Of a DNA stretch of 10,192 bases, positions 1 through 7,008 are shown one piece after another. The notes under the pieces were generated by a model, which saw only the letters and a program-made list of their open reading frames with translations, searched no databases and was not told the DNA's origin. Numbering within the stretch: the stretch's first letter is position 1; every line of letters starts with the position of its first letter. Position numbers and translations under genes: made by a program. Source of the DNA: Hyphomicrobiales bacterium (GTDB lineage Bacteria; Pseudomonadota; Alphaproteobacteria; Rhizobiales; JAJFHB01); contig JAJFHB010000244.1 of NCBI GenBank assembly GCA_021775795.1, forward strand, positions 1-10,192, written 5' to 3'.

Positions 1-738
1 CAGGGCATTCGGGTACGTTACATGCACTCTGACATCGACACGCTCGAACGCATTGAGATCATTCGCGACCTGCGCCTCGGCGCCTTTGACGTGCTCATCG
101 GCATCAACCTTCTGCGCGAAGGTCTCGACATCCCCGAGTGCGCCCTTGTCGCCATTCTCGACGCTGACAAGGAAGGCTTTCTGCGCTCGGAAACCTCGCT
201 CGTTCAGACCATCGGGCGTGCTGCGCGAAACGTCGACGGTCGTGTCATCTTGTACGCAGACCGCATTACAGGCTCCATGGAGCGCGCCCTGGGCGAAACC
301 AACCGGCGGCGCGAGAAGCAGGAGGCCTATAATGTCGAACACGGCATCACGCCGGAAAGCGTGCGGACCAACATCGCCGACATTCTCGACAGCGTTTACG
401 AACAGGATCACGTCACGGTTGATGCAGGCTTTGCCGAAGGCGGGCATCTGATCGGCAATAATCTCCAGACACATCTGACTGAGCTTGAAAAACGCATGCG
501 CGATGCGGCTGCCGATCTGGAATTTGAGGAAGCTGCCCGTCTGCGTGATGAAGTCAAACGGCTCCGGGAGACCGAACTCGCCGTGCTCGATGATCCGCTT
601 GCCCGCCAGGAGAAGATCGAGGACAAGGCCGGCTCATATTCCGGCAAACGCGGCCCCGGCACCGTTCCCAAAGACGAACGCAAGCCATCTTCTTCAGGCG
701 GCCGCCCCGGCACCCGGTCGTACCGCAAGAAACGGTAG
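1..738 (+). CDS. uvrB: Excinuclease ABC subunit B, C-terminal part (5' end outside window)
   Basis: The reading frame is open from base 1 and ends with TAG at 736-738, so the window holds about the last 245 residues of UvrB. UvrB is the DNA-damage-verifying helicase-like subunit of the UvrABC nucleotide excision repair complex in the cytoplasm. Seen in the sequence: the helicase C-terminal half with [12 protein letters not shown], the block [13 protein letters not shown], the motif VI region [19 protein letters not shown], then ETNRRREKQ and HGITPESV. Near the C-terminus is a UVR domain ([20 protein letters not shown]), the coiled helical hairpin that contacts UvrC. A basic Ser/Gly/Lys-rich tail follows, as is usual in alphaproteobacterial UvrB. 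No clear terminator is visible after the stop. The assignment is secure because these blocks are nearly invariant in UvrB. Confidence 0.98.
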   Translation, partial: QGIRVRYMHSDIDTLERIEIIRDLRLGAFDVLIGINLLREGLDIPECALVAILDADKEGFLRSETSLVQTIGRAARNVDGRVILYADRITGSMERALGETNRRREKQEAYNVEHGITPESVRTNIADILDSVYEQDHVTVDAGFAEGGHLIGNNLQTHLTELEKRMRDAAADLEFEEAARLRDEVKRLRETELAVLDDPLARQEKIEDKAGSYSGKRGPGTVPKDERKPSSSGGRPGTRSYRKKR

Positions 739-883
739 ATCCCGGGGTAATCACCTCAAGACCTCGTAGTCGCCAAAGAAACACAGACTTGCCGCCCGCC
801 GATGATTTCCAAATCTCGCAGCAGGCACTAGGCAAACGTGCTAAACCCCCATTCCAGCAATTTGCGAACCCGCCATCATCCCC

Positions 884-2086
884 ATGACCACCCCTGCCCT
901 CACCCGTTCAAGCCTTGCCGTTCTTGCCATCGGCTTCATGGTGCTCTTTGTGGGCGGTGGGTCGCGCTTTGCCATCGGGCTGGTTCTCAAGCCTATGGCG
1001 GAGGATCTTGGTTGGGACCGTGGCACGCTTGGACTTGCAATCGCAGCCTTTCTGGTTGTCTCGGCAATCTGCATGTTTGTTTCAGGCCGCCTGGTTGATC
1101 GCTTCAGTCAACGAACCGTTCTCATATCCGGCCTGTTCATTGCCGCCCTCGGCATCGGCGCCATGAGTGTGGTTGTGGCCCCCTGGCAGGCACTGCTGCT
1201 TTACGGTGGCGTCTTTGCCATCGGTAACGGCATTGCCTCAATCGCCCCGATTGGCGTCATGATCTCTCGCCGCTTTCCAGGCCGCACGGGATTTGCAAAC
1301 GCCATCGCCACATCAGGCATCGGTGTTGGTCAGCTGCTCATCATTTCAGCACTTGCAGCAGCACTTGTCGGCATTGGCTGGCGCAACGTCTATGTCTGGC
1401 TTGGCATCGTCAATCTGGCGCTCATACCGTTTGTCTTTCTCGCGATCAGGAGTTCCAGCAACAATGAGAGCGCCGCATCTGCAGATGTTGCGGCCCAACC
1501 CGAAGGCGCGACCCTCAGCGAGGCCGCGGGGAAACGACGGTTTTGGCTGTTGTTGATTGTTTACGCGATTTGCGGTTGCCAGGACTTCTTCGTCGCAACC
1601 CACATCGTGGCCTTTGCCCAGGACAATGGCATAACCGACATTCTCGCAGGCAATCTGCTTGCCTTTATGGGGCTTGCGGGCGTGGCGGGCGTCATCGCTG
1701 CCGGACTTTGGAGTGATCGCTCAGGGCCCGGTCGGGCGACCCTGTTCTGCTTTTTGCTGCGCATCGTCATTTTCGGACTGATCCTCACCAGCCAAAGTCA
1801 GATTGCGATTGCAGTCTTTGGTCTTCTCTTTGGCATCACCTTCTGGCTTACCGCCCCGCTCATGGTGATCTTCGTTCGGGAGGCTTTTGGCACAGCGCAT
1901 CTCGGCAGCATCTCCGGCATTATCGTCATGGTGCACCACATGTGCGGCGGCCTCGGCGCCTGGGGCGGAGCGGTTCTGTTCGATGCACAAGGGTCATACG
2001 ACAACGCCTTCGTGATCATGCTGGTAATGTCAGTGATAGCGGCAGGCCTGTCCTTTGGTCTTCTCAGACAGCGCAGAAAAGCCTGA
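884..2086 (+). CDS. MFS transporter, MCT/OFA-like, 12 membrane helices
   Basis: This 400-aa protein is almost entirely hydrophobic, with about twelve membrane segments in two groups of six. A polar central loop lies at about residues 190-218. The loop after helix 2 carries the major facilitator motif A as GRLVDRFSQRT (residues 68-78), and a degenerate copy GLWSDRSGPGR follows helix 8 (about 274-284), as expected from the internal duplication of the family. The N-terminal pattern (GGGSRFAIGLVLKPMAEDLGWDRG) resembles the monocarboxylate and oxalate/formate-antiporter branch, so the substrate may be a small organic anion. That is an inference and the substrate is not readable. The ATG at 884 is preferred because helix 1 follows at once, but no good Shine-Dalgarno precedes it. 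The gene lies 145 bp after uvrB and is probably transcribed on its own. It converges on the next gene across a 16-bp gap. Confidence 0.9.
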   Translation: MTTPALTRSSLAVLAIGFMVLFVGGGSRFAIGLVLKPMAEDLGWDRGTLGLAIAAFLVVSAICMFVSGRLVDRFSQRTVLISGLFIAALGIGAMSVVVAPWQALLLYGGVFAIGNGIASIAPIGVMISRRFPGRTGFANAIATSGIGVGQLLIISALAAALVGIGWRNVYVWLGIVNLALIPFVFLAIRSSSNNESAASADVAAQPEGATLSEAAGKRRFWLLLIVYAICGCQDFFVATHIVAFAQDNGITDILAGNLLAFMGLAGVAGVIAAGLWSDRSGPGRATLFCFLLRIVIFGLILTSQSQIAIAVFGLLFGITFWLTAPLMVIFVREAFGTAHLGSISGIIVMVHHMCGGLGAWGGAVLFDAQGSYDNAFVIMLVMSVIAAGLSFGLLRQRRKA

Positions 2087-2103
2087 CACGCGATGCGGCT
2101 TTT
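2077..2103. terminator. Candidate bidirectional terminator between convergent genes
   Basis: A perfect 7-bp inverted repeat, AAAAGCC (2077-2083) and GGCTTTT (2097-2103), has a 13-nt loop. The A-tract on one arm and the T-tract on the other give a U-run after the stem in either direction. It sits over the stop codons of the MFS gene (TGA 2084-2086) and the convergent phosphatase-like gene (TAA, 2103-2105). The position and symmetry fit a shared terminator, but the stem is short and half A-U. Confidence 0.4.
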
Positions 2104-3656
2104 TACGGTGTCGCGAGCTTCTCGGAGACATCATGGAAGCTGTAGATCCGTAACGCACTTTCATAGACATACTGCCGGTCGGGCAGATCCTCAATCGGAA
2201 CGCCGAAATAGTGGCGCAGGACCATACGGAAAGTGTTCACCGGCGTCGCATCCGCTGCAATGGTGTCGGCGGCAACACCCGGCAGATACTGGGCGCTGAG
2301 TATCGCCATTTTCTCGCGCAACTCGGCAGGCTCGGTATCGAGCCAGTTGACGGCAGAAACATCCGTTCCAAGCCGCGTGATCTCATCACCTGCATAGCGC
2401 TCGGGCCAGGGCCCCTCGTCTGCCTGTAAAATGATGATGGGTTCCGGCCCCGGCTGGCTTTTGAGATCGTCAATCAGTTCCAGAAGCTGACCGTTGGCAT
2501 ACTTCAACTGGCCGATGTAATTTTCAGCCCGTGTCCTGGATTGGGCCTGAGCCACACTCATGCACTGCCCGTTCTCATCAAGAACAAAGGGTGGATGGGG
2601 AACAAGAAAATGCGCGAACGCGAATGTCGTTTCTTCCTGTTCCGAAATTTCTCTCAAATTTGCAAACTTGTGAGCGGGCCGCTGGCACTGGATCCATCTT
2701 GAATCGAGAGCCTTGAGACCAACCAGTTCGGCGCTCTGCCCGACAATCGAGTTTTCAAGAATGATGCGGGCCATTTCAGGCCATGCGCGCCAGGTGAAAC
2801 TCTCATCGACCAGAAGATTGCGCCGCGTTGGTTCCCACCAGGAGCCTAGAAAATGTGTCGAGTAACCCTCACCTTTGAGAAACCTCAAGAGCCTGAAGTC
2901 CTGCAGCAAATCGTATAGAGGCACCCAGTCGTGTGACGATATGGCTGGCTCAGCCTCAAGGCCGTCGAGGTAGTCCATGTTGAGCGAGGATGCCAAAGAG
3001 TGCGCCGTCCGCTGGTAGTTCGAATAAGACGCATCAGACACAGCAAAGCCGCGCTGGCGCAACGCTTCCAGAAACGCCGAATTGTCAAAACCATAGACTT
3101 CCTGCAGCTGGTCGGCGCGGGCATAACGGTCGAGCACAATGTAGTAGATATCGCGTTTTTCCGTGTCCGCATGATCGACGGCGACAGGGAGCGTCGGGAA
3201 GGCACTTTCTGCAAGCTCTGCAATGGCAGGGCGATCCAGCCACACAGGCGAGTTGGCGGCCATGCGGATGATGGGTAAAACCAGCAATGCGACGCCGATA
3301 ATGCTGAGCCCGAAAGCAGACGTCTTGCGCGGTTCTGCTTCCCGCACAACCAGATAACCAAGGCCGATAAAAAGCACAATCCAGGGGAATACAAACAGAC
3401 TGCTGGGCAGAATGTAGCCGGCAGTAAAGATGCAGATGAACCCCAGCGCCAACAAGGGATCAACGAGTTCTCGCCTGCCGGTAAGAAGCACCAGCAAGGT
3501 GCGTAACGCGATGAGCACGGCGAGCATGGCCACAACCGGCAGAATGAAATGTGAAGCGTCAAGCCGGGTCACATTGAAAGATGCGATCTTGAGCGCTGGA
3601 AACAATGGTAACAGCACCAGATAGAGCGGCATTCTCAACAACGGATGTCGCATCAT
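2103..3656 (-). CDS. Membrane-anchored alkaline-phosphatase/sulfatase-like hydrolase or transferase
   Basis: A 517-aa protein with about five hydrophobic segments in the first 135 residues (roughly 8-25, 36-59, 68-84, 87-105, 113-132), followed by a soluble domain that should face the periplasm. The soluble domain starts with DIYYIVLDRYARAD (169-182), in which D176 matches the first metal-binding Asp of the alkaline phosphatase superfamily. SNYQRTAHSLASSLNMDYL follows, with T217 as candidate nucleophile, then FAHFLVPHPPF (H354), then IIILQADEGPWP (D413, E414), where most relatives have a DHG-type motif. The Cys/Ser-x-Pro-x-Arg formylglycine signature of true sulfatases is absent, so phosphatase or phospho-group transfer on an envelope glycan or lipid is more likely. 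This role is inferred. It is the last gene of a three-gene operon, 26 bp after the methyltransferase gene. Two adjacent ATG codons (3656 and 3653) are possible starts, and neither has a clear ribosome site. Confidence 0.8.
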   Translation of the reverse strand: MMRHPLLRMPLYLVLLPLFPALKIASFNVTRLDASHFILPVVAMLAVLIALRTLLVLLTGRRELVDPLLALGFICIFTAGYILPSSLFVFPWIVLFIGLGYLVVREAEPRKTSAFGLSIIGVALLVLPIIRMAANSPVWLDRPAIAELAESAFPTLPVAVDHADTEKRDIYYIVLDRYARADQLQEVYGFDNSAFLEALRQRGFAVSDASYSNYQRTAHSLASSLNMDYLDGLEAEPAISSHDWVPLYDLLQDFRLLRFLKGEGYSTHFLGSWWEPTRRNLLVDESFTWRAWPEMARIILENSIVGQSAELVGLKALDSRWIQCQRPAHKFANLREISEQEETTFAFAHFLVPHPPFVLDENGQCMSVAQAQSRTRAENYIGQLKYANGQLLELIDDLKSQPGPEPIIILQADEGPWPERYAGDEITRLGTDVSAVNWLDTEPAELREKMAILSAQYLPGVAADTIAADATPVNTFRMVLRHYFGVPIEDLPDRQYVYESALRIYSFHDVSEKLATP

Positions 3657-3682
3657 CGTTTCAGTGCCCGCTTCTGAAATCT

Positions 3683-5080
3683 CTATGACCTGTCAAACCA
3701 GAAAAGCGTCCGTCCGGTTGCGGCAACCTCTTCGCTGCGAACGATCCGGGCCTTCTTGTTCAGCGCGGCCTCAAAAGCTTCCTGCGTGTAGTCCGTGAAA
3801 ATGTCTTCACGCAGATTGAGGAGCTGCTGCACCGTCGGGTCGGATTTCTGCACGAATTCAATGACACCATGCGGTGCCAGGGAGACGAGCCATGACACCA
3901 CCTGATCCAGGGGCACATTCCGGGCAATAGCCAGATGATGCTCGAACGCGAGTGCAATTATGGCCGAAGCGCCACCGCGTTGAGGAACGCTTGGGCGCTC
4001 CTTCTCATACCAACCCTGACTGGGACTTGGATTTGCGGCATCTTGATAAAGCGGCAGCATGTCGAGAGACTTGGCGGTCGCGCGCGCATAGGAACGCTCC
4101 AACGCACCGTGGTCGATATCAAAGCCGATGACCCGCCCGGCACCATTTTCCAGCGCCACTTCGGAATATTCACCGGAATTGCAGCCAAGGTCCCACAGCA
4201 TTTGCGGTTTGACCTTGCCGGTAAACTCGGCAATGAAGCGCCGTTTTGCGGTTTCCTCGTTCGAGGCGTAGGTGTGTGTCTGCTCGTAGTCCTGCCACAC
4301 GGTTACGCCTGTGTCGCGGGGCTGAAGACCTTTGATCCAGCCTTGCAGTTGACGCAGCATGCCCAAATAGCTGCGCTTTGGCAGCACGGCGTGCTTGGCG
4401 CGGGCGACAATCTCTTCACTGTTGGCCGTCGCCTTCCGCTGCAGGCGGGCGGGTAGGCTCACATGGGCCGCAATGTTGAGTGAAAATTTGCGCCACCAGG
4501 GTAGCAACTCCGCAATCCACTCAGTTTCGATGCCCTCAAGGCGACCACGAAACCAGGCGTTGTGGGGAATGCCAAACAGGCTGCGCAGCAAAAGCGGGTT
4601 CAGGAATTGCTCGCAGAACTGACGATGGCCACGCCACAACTCGCCCTCTTCATAGCGGCGGAATGACAGGATATCGATGAAACAGGGATTTGGACCATTG
4701 AACTGGACATTATACGCCGACGCATCGCTCAGGCTGACACCTCGCTCAAGCGCCTCGATCTGAATTTCCAGATGCAACAGCGCTGCCGCCTTCAAGAGAG
4801 CAAACGGCCATTCATAAGGGTATGAGATAAACGGGATGCGCGAGTGCCGCAGCACAAGCTGTGCGGAATCTGCAGCTTCTCCCAAAGCACTGCGGTCAAC
4901 TTCATCACTGCTCACCACAAGCCCGCGTGAAGCGAGATCGTCAAGCAGGCCCGTGCCCTTTACAAACGCATAATGTTCCGCGGCCTGTGGTGAGACCGTG
5001 CGGAAAATTTCATTACCGGCTTTGTAAACATGGCCGCTCGGATCGCGAAAGGAACCAGCATCGACCAGCGGCCCACTCAT
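3683..5080 (-). CDS. NoeA-like two-domain SAM-dependent methyltransferase
   Basis: A 465-aa cytosolic-looking protein. The C-terminal half (about 265-465) is a class I SAM methyltransferase. Motif I is MLWDLGCNSGEYS (294-306), an acidic residue at the end of strand 2 is D321 in VIGFDID, and a later block ALAFEHHLAIARN (376-388) is typical of the NoeA group, named after a rhizobial nodulation protein. The N-terminal half (about 10-200) holds IPFISYPYEWPFALLKAAAL (82-101) and a segment with D119, N124 and D136 whose spacing resembles a kinase catalytic loop (see findings). The substrate is unknown; with its partners it may modify a surface glycan, which is an inference. The start ATG overlaps the stop of the upstream small gene as ATGA (5080-5077). 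The bases before it do not form a ribosome site, so translation is probably coupled. Confidence 0.82.
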   Translation of the reverse strand: MSGPLVDAGSFRDPSGHVYKAGNEIFRTVSPQAAEHYAFVKGTGLLDDLASRGLVVSSDEVDRSALGEAADSAQLVLRHSRIPFISYPYEWPFALLKAAALLHLEIQIEALERGVSLSDASAYNVQFNGPNPCFIDILSFRRYEEGELWRGHRQFCEQFLNPLLLRSLFGIPHNAWFRGRLEGIETEWIAELLPWWRKFSLNIAAHVSLPARLQRKATANSEEIVARAKHAVLPKRSYLGMLRQLQGWIKGLQPRDTGVTVWQDYEQTHTYASNEETAKRRFIAEFTGKVKPQMLWDLGCNSGEYSEVALENGAGRVIGFDIDHGALERSYARATAKSLDMLPLYQDAANPSPSQGWYEKERPSVPQRGGASAIIALAFEHHLAIARNVPLDQVVSWLVSLAPHGVIEFVQKSDPTVQQLLNLREDIFTDYTQEAFEAALNKKARIVRSEEVAATGRTLFWFDRS

Positions 5081-5307
5081 TTGGAGGCATCCGCAATGTT
5101 GCCGCCATCATCGCCATCACGACGGTTCATGCCGATCATGTCCTTGAATTTTGCCCAGTAGAGCTTGATCACGAACAGACCACTCGCAATCGCCCCGACA
5201 ACGACCTGCAAAGCAATACTTGCCGTACCCGGATCGAGATAGGCATAAGCATTCTCAGTCAGCATGAGCAAAACGGCGACAGCCATGAGTGTGTTGCTGG
5301 TACGCAT
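5077..5307 (-). CDS. Small exported or membrane protein with YLDPGT motif
   Basis: A 76-aa protein that opens the minus-strand operon. Residues 1-22 form a signal peptide or first membrane segment ending in AYA. YLDPGTAS (23-30) follows, then a second hydrophobic segment (about 31-48, IALQVVVGAIASGLFVIK), then a basic and finally acidic polar tail. Short proteins with this YLDPGTGS-like signature plus one membrane helix recur beside sulfatase-like and NoeA-like genes, by recollection of the family rather than a search. Function is unknown; it may be a membrane adaptor or scaffold for the two larger partners (inference). The start is well supported: GAAGGA at minus-strand positions 5320-5315 lies 7 nt before the ATG at 5307. 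The end overlaps the methyltransferase start by 4 bases. Confidence 0.8.
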   Translation of the reverse strand: MRTSNTLMAVAVLLMLTENAYAYLDPGTASIALQVVVGAIASGLFVIKLYWAKFKDMIGMNRRDGDDGGNIADASK

Positions 5308-5402
5308 TACAATATCCTTCCCTGCAAACGCTCCGCTACCGCCCTGCCCAGGGTCTTTTAACGTGGCTCGGAGCGCTAAAAATCGACGTGACGATACTCG
5401 AT

Positions 5403-5419
5403 ACCTGTTAATGCCAGGT
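5403..5419. promoter_or_regulatory. Small inverted repeat in divergent intergenic region
   Basis: ACCTG (5403-5407) and CAGGT (5415-5419) form a perfect 5-bp inverted repeat around a 7-nt centre. It lies in the 254-bp gap between the minus-strand envelope operon and the plus-strand SnoaL-like gene, where an operator for either would be expected. The arms are short and chance occurrence is quite possible. No convincing -35/-10 pair was found in the gap. Confidence 0.2.
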
Positions 5420-5561
5420 TAGTCTGGAGCAGGATTTTGTCATTGTGGCCCTGGCTCGAACTTCCTCAGCGCCACAAAATTCGGCGCAAAAAAGTTCCTT
5501 GCCCTTCAAGACTTGCGGTTGCACGATGGCGACCACACACCAGAAAAAGGATGCGCCAGAA

Positions 5562-5912
5562 ATGACAGCCGATGCGGAACCTCGAGACAATATTTCCCGG
5601 GCTGAAGCCTATGTGGCGGCCTCCAACGCACATGATCTTGAAGCCATCACTCCGATGTTTGCAGACGATGCTGATTATGTCTCAAGCCGTACAGGCACCT
5701 ACTCAGGGATCCCTGACATCATCGAAATGATGCGCGGATTCTTTGAAGGCTTTGGCGATGCCACTTGGGTTACGGACAACTGGCGCGATGTCGAAGGCAA
5801 CGGCGTCGAATTCACCTTCGTTCTGACAATCAGCGGTACTGGCAGACCCGGCACAGAGCGGGTGTTCTTCAATGACTATGGTCGCATCCGTCGCATCGAA
5901 GTTGAGACCTGA
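5562..5912 (+). CDS. SnoaL/NTF2-like domain protein
   Basis: A 116-aa protein from the chosen ATG. The pattern AEAYVAASNAHDLEAITPMF, then ADDADYVSSRTGTYSGIPDI and an aromatic segment MMRGFFEGFGDATW, is typical of the cone-shaped NTF2-like fold (SnoaL-like polyketide cyclase or ester-dehydrase-like proteins). The size fits one domain. Members bind small hydrophobic ligands or act as isomerases and cyclases; the substrate here cannot be read. The frame is open upstream to a GTG at 5445 and an ATG at 5526, but neither has a ribosome site and the extra residues are low-complexity. The ATG at 5562 has AAAAAGGA (5544-5551) 10 nt upstream and gives the usual family length. The ATG at 5526 remains possible. 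The next gene, also small-ligand-fold-like, starts 70 bp downstream on the same strand and may be co-transcribed. Confidence 0.75.
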   Translation: MTADAEPRDNISRAEAYVAASNAHDLEAITPMFADDADYVSSRTGTYSGIPDIIEMMRGFFEGFGDATWVTDNWRDVEGNGVEFTFVLTISGTGRPGTERVFFNDYGRIRRIEVET

Positions 5913-5982
5913 TAAGAGTCCCATTCCCGTCACGTTGCGCCTTTAGTATTGCCAAAGAATTCCAAATTTAGAGGGTAGTTCC

Positions 5983-6531
5983 ATGAAGTGGTTCAAACGA
6001 ATTTTGATCGGCCTCGCGCTCATTGTCGGCGCCCTGGTTGTCATTTCCCTGTTCCTGCCAAGCACGGCGCAGGTTTCCCGCTCGATATCGATTGCTGCAA
6101 CGCCCGAGCAGGTATTTCCGTACGTAAACGATCTTAAGCGTTTCAACCAATGGTCACCGTGGGCTGCCCGCGACCCTGAAATGGTACAGACTTACACCGG
6201 CGCGGAAGAAGGTGTCGGACAGACGTTATCCTGGGAAAGTGACGACCCCAACGTCGGCAACGGCTCGCAAACCATTACCGAAAGCGTGTTGAACAGCCAT
6301 GTTGCAGCCGAACTCGATTTTGGTGACATGGGGATCGCGCAATCTGCATGGGATCTGGAGCCCGTCAGTGCGGGCACTGAAGTTACCTGGAGTTTCGAAT
6401 CTGAACTCGGTGCAAACCCTGTCATGCGCTATATGGGGCTGATGTTTGATAAGCTCATTGGAACTGAATACGAGACCGGACTGGCTTCCCTAAAGGAGCT
6501 TGTTGAGAGCAATGCAGGGGCGTCGGAATAG
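5983..6531 (+). CDS. Membrane-anchored SRPBCC (polyketide cyclase-like) protein
   Basis: A 182-aa protein. A single N-terminal membrane segment (about residues 6-25) after the basic start MKWFKR is followed by one SRPBCC/START-like domain (about 30-175). Seen features are VSRSISIAATPEQVFPYVND (31-50), where the helix after the first strand carries the family's PEQVFxYV pattern, then FNQWSPWAARDP (54-65) with the WSPW signature common in this group, and a C-terminal helix (FDKLIGTEYETGLASLKELV). These domains form a deep hydrophobic ligand pocket; the ligand is unknown. Ribosome site GAGGG at 5971-5975 is 7 nt before the ATG, so the start is firm. A long hairpin lies about 30 bp after the stop and may end this transcript. 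Confidence 0.85.
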   Translation: MKWFKRILIGLALIVGALVVISLFLPSTAQVSRSISIAATPEQVFPYVNDLKRFNQWSPWAARDPEMVQTYTGAEEGVGQTLSWESDDPNVGNGSQTITESVLNSHVAAELDFGDMGIAQSAWDLEPVSAGTEVTWSFESELGANPVMRYMGLMFDKLIGTEYETGLASLKELVESNAGASE

Positions 6532-6561
6532 GCCCTGGCCCCACGCCGAATTGAGGCATTC

Positions 6562-6619
6562 GCAGGCAGGTTGCTGATAGAGATGGCGCCAATGTGACTT
6601 GCGTCAGCGCCCTGCCTGC
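6562..6619 (+). terminator. Long stem-loop between SRPBCC gene and cold-shock gene
   Basis: GCAGGCAGG (6562-6570) pairs perfectly with CCTGCCTGC (6611-6619). After a 2-nt internal loop (one mismatch and one possible U-G pair), GCTGA (6573-6577) pairs with TCAGC (6604-6608), leaving a 26-nt loop. The stem thus has about 15 pairs. There is no U-tract after it, so it would not be a classical intrinsic terminator. It could end the SRPBCC transcript with Rho, protect its 3' end, or bear on expression of the cold-shock gene. Confidence 0.4.
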
Positions 6620-6628
6620 CGCATAAAT
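6599..6628 (+). promoter_or_regulatory. Candidate promoter of the cold-shock gene
   Basis: TTGCGT (6599-6604) as -35 and CATAAA/ATAAAT (6622-6628) as -10 are 17-18 nt apart. If used, transcription would start near 6635 and give a leader of about 155 nt before the cold-shock ATG, a length typical of regulated csp mRNAs. The -35 falls inside the preceding stem-loop sequence. The match to the sigma-70 consensus is partial. Confidence 0.3.
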
Positions 6629-6641
6629 AACGTGAGTGTTG

Positions 6642-6786
6642 TCCGGCTGGAAAACCGGAATTGGCGAACATAGTTTTGTTGGCGCGGCACGGACCGTTTA
6701 GCAACTGCTCTTCCCACTTCCAAGATCACCGGCAATGCTCCGCTCGGCGCAATCGCCGACGTGGCTTGTTTATTGGGTTTAAGGAG
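6642..6786 (+). promoter_or_regulatory. Structured leader and ribosome site of the cold-shock gene
   Basis: The untranslated stretch before the cold-shock gene holds two short hairpins. TCCGG (6642-6646) pairs with CCGGA (6655-6659), and TCGGCG (6744-6749) pairs with CGCCGA (6754-6759) around a CAAT tetraloop. The second ends 21 nt before a strong Shine-Dalgarno AAGGAG (6781-6786), which is 6 nt from the ATG. Leaders of csp genes are known to fold differently with temperature; that this one does so is an inference. Confidence 0.4.
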
Positions 6787-6792
6787 CAATCG

Positions 6793-7008
6793 ATGCGCCA
6801 GACAGGAACGGTAAAATTCTTCAACCATACCCGCGGCTTTGGATTCATCACGCCTGACGGCGGTGGCAAGGACATCTTTGTCCATATCACTGCCGTTGAA
6901 AAATCTGGCATGCCGCCGCTCGACGATGGCGGCCGAGTTTCATACGAGACACAGGAAGACACCCGCGGACGGGGTGATCAGGCGATTAATCTTCAGCCTG
7001 CTGAATAA
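6793..7008 (+). CDS. Cold-shock protein, single CSD domain
   Basis: A 71-aa protein consisting of one cold-shock domain, an OB-fold that binds single-stranded RNA and DNA and acts as an RNA chaperone in the cytoplasm. It begins QTGTVKFFNHTRGFGFITPDG, containing the RNP1-like RGFGFI; the RNP2 motif follows as DIFVHITAVEKSG. The end, RVSYETQEDTRGRGDQAINL, has the usual final strands. The length matches the family (about 65-75 aa). The ATG at 6793 has AAGGAG six bases upstream; the open frame before it (to 6661) is leader. Asn-His replaces the common Asn-xx-Lys in the first loop, so it is a slightly divergent paralogue. The gene's last 23 bases overlap the convergent CapA-family gene. Confidence 0.93.
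   Translation: MRQTGTVKFFNHTRGFGFITPDGGGKDIFVHITAVEKSGMPPLDDGGRVSYETQEDTRGRGDQAINLQPAE

Noticed and set aside
2885..3562. Long minus-strand frame of 225 codons inside the phosphatase-like gene
   Set aside because: It lies in another frame of a well-supported gene; its product is rich in Arg, Ser and Cys with no domain and no ribosome site.
3935..4456. Plus-strand frame of 173 codons antisense to the methyltransferase gene
   Set aside because: The opposite strand carries clear methyltransferase motifs; this product shows no family pattern and is explained by GC-rich codon bias.
4861..5361. Plus-strand frame of 166 codons across the operon start
   Set aside because: It is antisense to two operon genes that overlap by ATGA and have recognisable motifs; composition is His/Arg/Cys-rich noise.
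5445..5561. Upstream extension of the SnoaL-like protein to the GTG at 5445
   Set aside because: No ribosome site, and the added residues are low-complexity and outside the usual family length.
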